This document shows, piece after piece, positions 22,538 through 28,151 of a DNA stretch of 28,151 nucleotides. Source of the stretch: an uncultured Oscillospiraceae bacterium (GTDB taxonomy: Bacteria > Bacillota > Clostridia > Oscillospirales > Oscillospiraceae). The notes under the pieces are model-generated. The model worked only from the letters and a program-made list of their open reading frames with translations, did no database searches and was not told the DNA's origin. The first letter of the stretch is position 1, and every line of letters starts with the position of its first letter. A program made the position numbers and the translations under genes. The stretch covers positions 1-28,151 of the forward strand of contig CAKTOJ010000010.1 in assembly GCA_934589665.1 (NCBI GenBank), written 5' to 3'.

Positions 22538-23920
22538 ATGCAAATAACAAGAAAAAAACGGCAGCTTGATATGCTCCACGGACCGATCTGGAACAAAATC
22601 CCGCTCTTTGCCCTGCCGGTGGCGGCCACGGCCATTCTCGGCCAGCTGTTCAACGCGGCGGATATTGCCGTCGTCGGCAATTTCTCCGGCGATATGAACA
22701 CGGCGGCGGTTGCCGCGGTCGGCGCGAACAGCTCGATCATCAGTCTGGTCGTCAACCTGTTCATCGGCATCGCGCTCGGCGCGAACGTGGTTATCGCCCG
22801 CGCTATTGGTGAGAATAATGAGGAGAATGTCCGGAAGGCCGTCCATACCTCGATCGTTCTGTCCATTGTGGGAGGAGCGATCGTCCTGCTGCTCGGCGAG
22901 CTTGCCGCCGCGCCGCTGCTGCGCCTGCTTGCCGTGCCGGATGATGTGTTCCCGCTGGCGCTGGTATATCTGCGGATCTACTTTATCGGGATGCCGGTCA
23001 TCCTGCTTTATAACTTTGAGGCGGCGATTTTCCGCAGCGTCGGTGAAACGAAGATCCCGCTGGAAGCGCTGACACTTTCTGGCGTTTTGAATGTTGTGCT
23101 CAACCTGGTTTTCGTGGTCGGCCTGCACATGACCGTGGACGGCGTTGCCATCGCAACGGTCCTCTCCAACGCGGTGAGCGCGGCGCTGCTTTACCGCAGA
23201 CTGCGCGTGAGCGATAAGATCATCCGTGTGGACCCGAAGGAACTTCGGTTTGACGCGCTGAGCCTCAAGCGCATTTTGAGCATTGGCCTGCCTGCCGGGA
23301 TTCAGAGTGCGGTGTTTGCCGTGGCGAATATCGTTATCCAGTCGGCCATTAATTCGCTCGGCATGGTGGCAATGGCGGCCTCCAGTGCGGCCTATAATAT
23401 TGAGATCATCACTTATGACCTTCTCAACGCGTTTTCACAGGCCTGTGCGACCTTTGTCGGCCAGAACTTCGGCGCAGGCCAGATCCGGCGCTGCCGCCGG
23501 ACGCTGCTGATCTGCATAGCCGAGGGTGTGACAGTGCTTGCCGTAGCCATCAGTGTGATTCTCTTTTTCGGCAAGCCCCTGCTTTCACTGTTCAACAGCG
23601 ATCCGCTGGTCATTGATACCGGCTATATCCGGCTGGTGACCGTGATGTCGGCGCATATTTTCAGCTTCTTTTATGATGTCCAGTCCGGTTATCTGCGCGG
23701 CTTCGGCATTTCGCTTCCGCCCGCGGTTCTGACGATGTTGGGCGTGTGCGGTATCCGCTTAAGCTGGATCAAGTGGGTGTTCCCGCACAGCAGGACATTT
23801 GCGACGATTATGCGTGTATTCCCCATCAGCCTTGCGACAACGGCGCTGCTCATTTTTATCGCGGTGCTTGTCTGCCATCCTTCCCGCCGCTATGCGTGGA
23901 TGGAAAAGGAGAAAATATAA
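22538..23920 (+). CDS. MATE-family efflux transporter
   Basis: A 460-residue integral membrane protein with about 12 hydrophobic segments in two six-helix halves, as expected for MatE (MOP superfamily). Typical features are the N-terminal PIWNKIPLFALPVAATAILGQLFNAADIAVVG, the GANSSIISLVVNLFIGIALGANVVIARAIG stretch, and the start of the second half, ILSIGLPAGIQSAVFAVANIVIQSAIN. MATE proteins export drugs or metabolites against H+ or Na+ gradients, and the substrate is not predictable. ATG 22538 follows a GAGAAAGAG-rich stretch. It lies after the cupin-TSCPD terminator and ends at a strong terminator shared with the convergent alarmone synthetase gene. Confidence 0.93.
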   Translation: MQITRKKRQLDMLHGPIWNKIPLFALPVAATAILGQLFNAADIAVVGNFSGDMNTAAVAAVGANSSIISLVVNLFIGIALGANVVIARAIGENNEENVRKAVHTSIVLSIVGGAIVLLLGELAAAPLLRLLAVPDDVFPLALVYLRIYFIGMPVILLYNFEAAIFRSVGETKIPLEALTLSGVLNVVLNLVFVVGLHMTVDGVAIATVLSNAVSAALLYRRLRVSDKIIRVDPKELRFDALSLKRILSIGLPAGIQSAVFAVANIVIQSAINSLGMVAMAASSAAYNIEIITYDLLNAFSQACATFVGQNFGAGQIRRCRRTLLICIAEGVTVLAVAISVILFFGKPLLSLFNSDPLVIDTGYIRLVTVMSAHIFSFFYDVQSGYLRGFGISLPPAVLTMLGVCGIRLSWIKWVFPHSRTFATIMRVFPISLATTALLIFIAVLVCHPSRRYAWMEKEKI

Positions 23921-23922
23921 GA

Positions 23923-23962
23923 AAAAAGGAAGGCCTTGCCCGCGGGCGAGGCCTTCCTTTTT
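23923..23962 (+). terminator. Bidirectional terminator between MATE gene and alarmone synthetase gene
   Basis: A 14-bp perfect stem (23923-23936 with 23949-23962) continued through a T-G wobble into GCCC/GGGC, with A-run on the left and T-run on the right. It serves both convergent genes. Confidence 0.92.
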
Positions 23963-23969
23963 CATTTCG

Positions 23970-24644
23970 TTATTCCGCCGCCTGGATGCGCAGGTACATA
24001 TCCTGCATTTTACGGTCGATATCCGCGATCTCATCCGCACAGGCGAGCATCTGCTCGTTGATGCCGACGGGCAGCGTGCTCTTGTCGGCCTTGTAGCGGA
24101 TATCGTGCTCCAGACTGGCCCAGAAATCCATGGCGACCGTGCGGATCTGCACCTCGACGAGCACGGATTCACTGTGGTCGGAGAGGAAGATCGGCACGCG
24201 CAGATCGAGATGGAGTGAGCGGTAGCCATTGTAGTTCGGGGACTTAATGTAATCCTGACGCTTGACAAGCTCCATATCGCTTTGGCGCAGGAGCATCTGC
24301 TCGACGCGGTAAACGTCGTCAATGTAGCAGCACACCACGCGGATGCCGGCAATGTCGTTGATACACTTCTTGGCCGACTCCATCGAGATCTCCAGATTTT
24401 TACGCCGGAGCTTTTCTATGATGCTCTTGGTCGATTTCAAGCGGCTTTCGACGTGGTGGATGGGATTGTGGTCATAGCGCACACTGAATTCCTCGTTGAG
24501 CACCTCCAGCCGTGTCTGGATTTCCCGCACGGCGGAGCTGTAGAGATGCTGGAACTGCAAAAAATCCTGATAGCTGTGGTAAAGCTGAGCTGTCTCGTTC
24601 TGCAGCACGATGTCGGTGCGGATGGAAGAAAAGGGCTTGTCCAT
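23970..24644 (-). CDS. Small alarmone synthetase (GTP pyrophosphokinase, RelA/SpoT synthetase domain only)
   Basis: A 224-residue stand-alone RelA/SpoT synthetase of the YjbM/YwaC (RelQ/RelP) type, making (p)ppGpp from ATP and GDP/GTP in the stringent response. No HD hydrolase, TGS or ACT domain is present. Synthetase motifs: SMESAKKCINDIAGIRVVCCYIDDVY, KSPNYNGYRSLHLDLRVP, SVLVEVQIRTVAMDFWASLEHDIRYK. I chose ATG 24644 because GGAGG is six bases upstream; an in-frame extension to 24743 crosses the predicted promoter. RelP and RelQ subtypes are not distinguished here. The gene is divergent from a LysR-type regulator. Confidence 0.93.
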   Translation of the reverse strand: MDKPFSSIRTDIVLQNETAQLYHSYQDFLQFQHLYSSAVREIQTRLEVLNEEFSVRYDHNPIHHVESRLKSTKSIIEKLRRKNLEISMESAKKCINDIAGIRVVCCYIDDVYRVEQMLLRQSDMELVKRQDYIKSPNYNGYRSLHLDLRVPIFLSDHSESVLVEVQIRTVAMDFWASLEHDIRYKADKSTLPVGINEQMLACADEIADIDRKMQDMYLRIQAAE

Positions 24645-24684
24645 GTAGGCCTCCGGGAAAAGGATGGTTTGATGGTTCCCTATC

Positions 24685-24712
24685 AGTATAACACAATGCG
24701 TGCGGGGCGCAA
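24685..24712 (-). promoter_or_regulatory. Promoter of the small alarmone synthetase gene
   Basis: On the minus strand, -35 TTGCGC (24712-24707), 16-bp spacer, -10 TATACT (24690-24685), about 40 bp before the chosen start. Its position supports the shorter ORF start. Confidence 0.6.
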
Positions 24713-24736
24713 GAAAAAAGTGAGAGAAAAATCCAC

Positions 24737-24765
24737 TGGACAAAGAGAGAAAAAATGGGTATACT
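24737..24765 (+). promoter_or_regulatory. Promoter of the LysR-family gene
   Basis: -35 TGGACA (24737-24742), 17-bp spacer, -10 TATACT (24760-24765). It is divergent from the alarmone synthetase promoter with 24 bp between the two -35 elements, an arrangement often used by LysR-type regulators. Confidence 0.65.
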
Positions 24766-24837
24766 GTACCTTGCTATTTTTGTTGAACCGCACTTTTTTA
24801 CGGCAGCATGACCGAATGGGGACAGGAGGCGGCGAGA

Positions 24838-25770
24838 GTGGACATCGATATGGACATTAAAGAACTGGAAGCATTTGTCTACGTGGTGGAAAACTGCAGT
24901 TTTTCCCGCGCAGCAGAGCTGCTGCATCTGACGCAGCCGACCATTTCCTCCCATATTTCCGCCCTTGAGCGCAAGCTCGGCATTAAGCTGGTCGTGCGCA
25001 CGACGAAGGAGACCTATCCTTCGGACGCGGGCAAGCTGCTCTACCGCTACGCCAAGGAGATTCTTCAGGTGCGTGAGAACGCCGCCGCCGCGCTCAAAAG
25101 CTTTTCGCAGGAGATGCGCGGCACCATTACACTGGCGGCCTCCACGGTGCCGAGCCAGTACTATCTGCCGCATCTGCTCCAGCACTTTCACGAGAAATAT
25201 CCCGATATCTCCTTCAACATCCAGATGGAGGACAGTCCCCGCGTCGCGGAGATGATTGCCTCGCGCGCGGTGGAGATCGGCTTCTGCGGCACGCGTGTGG
25301 ACAACCACAAATGCGTTCTGCAGGAATTTGCCAGCGACTGCATGGCGGTCATCACGCCGAACACCGAGCGCTTCCGGGCCTATGTCGGCAAGGAGCTTCC
25401 CAAGGATGTGCTGCTCCGGGAGACGTTTATCAGCCGGGAGAAGTCCAGCGGCACCTATCAGGCGGGACGTGAGATTCTGGAGAAGATCGGCGTGGACATC
25501 ACGCATCTGCGCACGGCAATTGAGGTCCGCTCAAGCGAGAGCGTCAAGCAGATGGTCAGCGAAGGACTGGGAATCGGCCTGATCTCGCGCAGCGCCGTGC
25601 GGGACTATGTGCAGTTTGAAAAGGTGCTTGCCTTTCCGTTTGAGGAAGAGGAGCTGCGCCGCAAGCTTTATATCGTCAAGCATAAAAACAGCATTCTCTC
25701 ACCCATTGCGCAGACGTTTTATGACTACGCGCGCCGATACCATGAGGAATATCCCGGGGAGACGCCCTGA
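24838..25770 (+). CDS. LysR-family transcriptional regulator
   Basis: A 310-residue regulator with N-terminal winged HTH (about residues 5-65, LEAFVYVVENCSFSRAAELLHLTQPTISSHISALERKLG), a linker helix, and a C-terminal periplasmic-binding-like effector domain (about 95-300; TITLAASTVPSQYYLP, GLGIGLISRSAVRDY). The N-terminus resembles the LysR group annotated as selenium-metabolism associated in anaerobes, but I cannot confirm that and no selenium gene is in the window. I chose GTG 24838 because AGGAGG (24824-24829) is eight bases upstream; ATG 24850 also fits the family N-terminus but has no site. A divergent target or self-regulation is plausible. Confidence 0.9.
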   Translation: MDIDMDIKELEAFVYVVENCSFSRAAELLHLTQPTISSHISALERKLGIKLVVRTTKETYPSDAGKLLYRYAKEILQVRENAAAALKSFSQEMRGTITLAASTVPSQYYLPHLLQHFHEKYPDISFNIQMEDSPRVAEMIASRAVEIGFCGTRVDNHKCVLQEFASDCMAVITPNTERFRAYVGKELPKDVLLRETFISREKSSGTYQAGREILEKIGVDITHLRTAIEVRSSESVKQMVSEGLGIGLISRSAVRDYVQFEKVLAFPFEEEELRRKLYIVKHKNSILSPIAQTFYDYARRYHEEYPGETP

Positions 25771-25794
25771 AAACGGCGTGTACCCCGGGTTTTT
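25753..25794 (+). terminator. Terminator overlapping the end of the LysR gene
   Basis: Outer stem CCCGGGG/CCCCGGG (25753-25759 with 25783-25789), inner stem ACGCC/GGCGT (25762-25766 with 25775-25779), then five T (25790-25794). The hairpin contains the stop codon (25768-25770). Confidence 0.82.
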
Positions 25795-25820
25795 ACCATT
25801 TTTGCTCACTTATATGTGCA

Positions 25821-25874
25821 ATTTCCGGGAAATCTGAATTTACCATTTACTTTTCCCACATGAAGCGATACAAT
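25821..25874 (+). promoter_or_regulatory. Promoter and upstream palindrome of the Crp/Fnr gene
   Basis: -35 TTTACT (25846-25851), 17-bp spacer, -10 TACAAT (25869-25874), about 45 bp before the start. A perfect 6+1+6 palindrome ATTTCC-G-GGAAAT (25821-25833) ends 12 bp before the -35 and is an operator candidate. Confidence 0.6.
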
Positions 25875-25919
25875 ACAAAAGATCAAATCCAGCGATCCGG
25901 AGACGGGAGGGAACGGAAA

Positions 25920-26567
25920 ATGCAGGCCGTGCGGTCCCAGCTTTTTGAGGGCATTACCAATGAAGAATGCGCGCGTATGTTCCAGTGCTTCAGCGCGCGG
26001 GAGGCGGGCTATGAGGCCGGCGAGCTCATCTGTGAGTTCGATGGGACGCAGAGTGCTGTCGGTGTGCTGCTCTCCGGCAGCGCCGATCTTGTGCGTCTGG
26101 ATGTGGACGGAAACCGTACACTTCTTGAAACGCTGGAGGAAGGCGGCGTGTTCGGTGAGGTGCTGGCCTTTGCCGGCGTCGGCGGGGACTCGACATTTCT
26201 TGAGTGCCGGCAGGACGCGCGTGTGCTCTACCTCGACTACGACCAGATCACAAAGCGCTGCGAAAACGCCTGCCTGCACCACAGCATTCTCGTGCAGAAC
26301 CTCTTCCGCCTGCTTTCGACCAAGACGCTGAATCTCAGCGAGCGTGTCGAAGTGCTCTCGCAGCGCAGCATCCGGGATAAGCTTATGTGCTATTTCGACC
26401 AGCAGACGCGCCGGAGCGGCACCAACAGCTTTCAGCTGCCCTTTTCGCTCAGCGCGCTGGCGGATTATATCAGCACAGACCGCAGCGCCATGATGCGCGA
26501 GCTCAAAAAGCTCAAGGAAGAGGGAACCGTGCAGACGGAGAACCGCTGTATTACTGTTTTATCGTAA
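25920..26567 (+). CDS. Crp/Fnr-family transcriptional regulator
   Basis: A 215-residue regulator with a cyclic-nucleotide-binding-like beta-roll (about 20-115; GELICEFDGTQSAVGVLLSGSADLVRLD and LLETLEEGGVFGEVLAF), a long dimerisation helix (about 118-145), and a C-terminal winged HTH (about 160-212; FSLSALADYISTDRSAMMRELKKLKEEG). There is no N-terminal FNR-type cysteine cluster, so an oxygen-sensing iron-sulfur centre is unlikely; the effector is unknown. ATG 25920 follows GGGAGG (25905-25910). The in-frame ATG at 25860 lies inside the predicted promoter and is rejected. It may regulate itself through the palindrome at 25821-25833 (inference). Confidence 0.9.
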   Translation: MQAVRSQLFEGITNEECARMFQCFSAREAGYEAGELICEFDGTQSAVGVLLSGSADLVRLDVDGNRTLLETLEEGGVFGEVLAFAGVGGDSTFLECRQDARVLYLDYDQITKRCENACLHHSILVQNLFRLLSTKTLNLSERVEVLSQRSIRDKLMCYFDQQTRRSGTNSFQLPFSLSALADYISTDRSAMMRELKKLKEEGTVQTENRCITVLS

Positions 26568-26608
26568 ATAAGGCCGGCATCCCTGCGCCTGTGCGGCAGG
26601 ACACGCGG

Positions 26609-26638
26609 TTGACGCGAGGGAGCTCCTTATTATATAAT
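26609..26638 (+). promoter_or_regulatory. Promoter of nfnAB
   Basis: -35 TTGACG (26609-26614), 18-bp spacer, perfect -10 TATAAT (26633-26638); an alternative -10 TATATA at 26631 would give 16 bp. It is about 35 bp before the nfnA ATG. Between the Crp/Fnr stop and this promoter there is only a weak CCTGC/GCAGG hairpin. Confidence 0.75.
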
Positions 26639-26672
26639 ACCCCATGGAAATCAACAGAAAAGAGGTTACGCT

Positions 26673-27512
26673 ATGTATCGCATCGTTAAAAAAGAAGCGC
26701 TGAAGCCGACCGTCATCCTCTATGAGATCGAAGCGCCGATGGTGGCAAGAAAGGCCGAGCCTGGCCAGTTCATCATCCTGCGCGTGGATGAAAACGGCGA
26801 GCGCATCCCTATCACGATCCACGATTACGACCGCGAAAAGGGCACCGTTACCATCATTGTGCAGACCATCGGTGCAACGACAGAAAAGCTCAGCCACAAA
26901 AAAGAGGGCGAGTTTATTCAGGACTTTGTCGGCCCGCTGGGCCGCCCGACCGAGACCGAGGGCAAGAAGAAGGTCTGCGTGGTCGGCGGCGGCGTGGGCT
27001 GCGCCATTGCCTATCCTGTTTTGAAGAAATTCCATGACTGCGGTGCGGAGGTCCATGCAGTCGTTGGCTTTAAGAACAAGGATCTTGTGATCCTTGAAGA
27101 TAAGTTCCGCGCGGCGTCGAGCGTCCTCAAGCTGATGACGGACGACGGCTCCTACGGAGAGAAGGGCCTTGTCACCGACGCGCTCAAGGCGCTCATCGAT
27201 GCGGGCAACCAGTATGACGAGATCTTCGCCATCGGCCCGGCCATCATGATGAAGTTTGTCTCCAAGACCACCGAGCCTTACGGCATTCCAACCACCGTTT
27301 CCATGAGCCCCATCATGGTCGACGGCACCGGCATGTGCGGCGGCTGCCGTCTCACCGTGGGCGGTGAGACGAAGTTTGCCTGCGTCGACGGTCCCGACTT
27401 CGACGGCCACAAGGTCGACTGGGACGAGAGCCTCAAGCGCGGCAAGATGTATTTCGACTGGGAGCGCCATAAATACGAGGAAACCTGCAACCTGTTCAAG
27501 GAGGTCAAGTAA
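26673..27512 (+). CDS. nfnA: NfnA-like small subunit: ferredoxin-NADP+ reductase / sulfide dehydrogenase subunit with FAD and [2Fe-2S]
   Basis: A 279-residue flavoprotein of the ferredoxin-NADP reductase superfamily. The FAD domain (about 1-100) has GQFIILRVDENGERIPITIHDYD, the NAD(P) domain (about 105-225) has VCVVGGGVGCAIAYPVL and AIGPAIMMKFVS, and the C-terminal iron-sulfur motif is CGGCRLTVGGETKFACVDGPDFDGHKVD. Together with the glutamate-synthase-like gene two bases downstream it matches NfnAB, which reversibly bifurcates electrons between NADPH, NAD+ and ferredoxin in anaerobes. Similar subunits occur as dihydroorotate dehydrogenase K and sulfide dehydrogenase beta; the partner gene favours NfnA. 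Start: ATG 26673 after AAAGAGG. Confidence 0.9.
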   Translation: MYRIVKKEALKPTVILYEIEAPMVARKAEPGQFIILRVDENGERIPITIHDYDREKGTVTIIVQTIGATTEKLSHKKEGEFIQDFVGPLGRPTETEGKKKVCVVGGGVGCAIAYPVLKKFHDCGAEVHAVVGFKNKDLVILEDKFRAASSVLKLMTDDGSYGEKGLVTDALKALIDAGNQYDEIFAIGPAIMMKFVSKTTEPYGIPTTVSMSPIMVDGTGMCGGCRLTVGGETKFACVDGPDFDGHKVDWDESLKRGKMYFDWERHKYEETCNLFKEVK

Positions 27513-27513
27513 G

Positions 27514-28151
27514 ATGCCGAACATGAGCTTGAAGAAGAACGAGATGCCCTCTCAGGACCCCAACGTCCGCAATAAAAACTTTCTGGAGGTTGCTCTCGGC
27601 TATACCGAGGAGCAGGCGCTCGACGAAGCGGCCCGCTGCCTCAACTGCAAGAACCATCCCTGTGTTTCCGGCTGCCCGGTGCAGGTGAAGATCCCGGAGT
27701 TCATCAAGAAGATCACCGAAAAGGACTACGAGGGTGCGTATCAGGTCATTCATGAAACGTCCTCGCTCCCCGCTGTCTGCGGCCGCGTCTGCCCGCAGGA
27801 AACGCAGTGCGAGAGCAAGTGCGTGCGCGGAATCAAGGGCGAGCCGGTCGGCATTGGCCGTCTGGAGCGCTTTGTTGCCGACTGGCACAACGCCAACGTC
27901 AAGGAATCTCCCGCCAAGCCGGTCTCCAACGGGCATAAGGTCGCCGTCATCGGCTCCGGCCCCAGCGGCCTGACCTGCGCAGGTGACCTTGCCAAGAAGG
28001 GCTATGACGTCACCGTGTTTGAGGCACTGCACCTCGCCGGCGGCGTGCTGGTCTACGGTATCCCCGAGTTCAGACTGCCCAAGGCCATCGTGCAGAAGGA
28101 GGTCGACGGCCTCAAGGCGCTCGGCGTCAAGGTCGAGACGAACATGGTCAT
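27514..28151 (+). CDS. nfnB: NfnB-like large subunit / NADPH-dependent glutamate synthase small-chain homologue (partial)
   Basis: The frame opens at ATG 27514, one base after the nfnA stop, with AAGGAGG (27498-27504) as ribosome site, and is cut by the right window edge after about 212 residues. It has the N-terminal double [4Fe-4S] cysteine pattern CLNCKNHPCVSGCPV and CGRVCPQETQCESKCVRG, then the FAD-binding VAVIGSGPSGLTCAGDLAKKG and GGVLVYGIPEFRLPK of the GltD-like family. Such proteins are often annotated gltA (homotetrameric glutamate synthase), but pairing with nfnA points to the NADH-dependent reduced ferredoxin:NADP+ oxidoreductase. The C-terminal NADP domain is not visible. Confidence 0.9.
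   Translation, partial: MPNMSLKKNEMPSQDPNVRNKNFLEVALGYTEEQALDEAARCLNCKNHPCVSGCPVQVKIPEFIKKITEKDYEGAYQVIHETSSLPAVCGRVCPQETQCESKCVRGIKGEPVGIGRLERFVADWHNANVKESPAKPVSNGHKVAVIGSGPSGLTCAGDLAKKGYDVTVFEALHLAGGVLVYGIPEFRLPKAIVQKEVDGLKALGVKVETNMV

Noticed and set aside
26568..26608. Terminator after the Crp/Fnr gene
   Set aside because: Only a CCTGC/GCAGG hairpin with no T-run is present; too weak to call.
1..28151. CRISPR arrays, insertion sequences, prophage genes, rRNA
   Set aside because: No regularly spaced repeats, transposase or integrase-like frames, phage genes or rRNA sequence were seen on either strand.

Overview
The window looks like a chromosomal segment of a high-GC, spore-forming Clostridia bacterium, most likely an Oscillospiraceae-type gut anaerobe (inference). 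The support is gene content: a Gram-positive division and cell-wall (dcw) cluster containing a SpoVD-like PBP, spoIVB directly followed by spo0A, a YloU/YloV pair, MurE with the DNPR motif of meso-diaminopimelate ligases, and an NfnAB-type electron-bifurcating oxidoreductase. Coding is dense, GC-rich and mostly on the + strand. I see no complete tRNA or rRNA gene, transposase or CRISPR array.

Layout. 1-717 (minus): start of a YloV/FakA-like DAK2 protein (cut by the window edge) and the Asp23-family protein YloU, divergent from rsmD-coaD-coiled-coil protein (916-2492). 2701-12224: the first dcw block, mraZ-rsmH-ftsL-spoVD-murE-mraY-ftsW-murG, with a promoter overlapping four 10-bp-phased MraZ-type boxes. 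12264-13364 (minus): a membrane-anchored endonuclease/exonuclease/phosphatase-family protein. 13494-15912: an aromatic amino acid operon (small ORF, tyrA, pheA) behind a leader that carries a Tyr/Phe leader peptide and a textbook attenuator. 16142-19456: the second dcw block, murA-divIB-ftsZ. 19676-21729: spoIVB and spo0A. 21841-23920: cupin, TSCPD protein and MATE transporter. 23970-24644 (minus): small alarmone synthetase. 24838-26567: LysR-family and Crp/Fnr-family regulators. 26673-28151: nfnA and partial nfnB.

How it works together. The dcw genes supply lipid II synthesis (MurA, MurE, MraY, MurG), septal synthesis (FtsW, the PBP) and divisome proteins (FtsL, DivIB, FtsZ). murD and murF are not in the window. 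TyrA and PheA convert chorismate and prephenate towards Tyr and Phe, and the leader should let the ribosome sense charged tRNA-Tyr and tRNA-Phe. SpoIVB and Spo0A tie the region to sporulation.

The observations I would look at first are: (1) the Tyr/Phe attenuator at 13553-13737, with three mutually exclusive hairpins that can be paired base by base; (2) a 32-nt copy of a tmRNA/tRNA 3' end (T-arm, acceptor strand, CCA) directly after the spoVD stop; (3) murE immediately downstream, which has no ATG, GTG or TTG near its conserved N-terminus and an ACG where the start should be; (4) a near-perfect inverted repeat that embraces the tyrA-pheA promoter.
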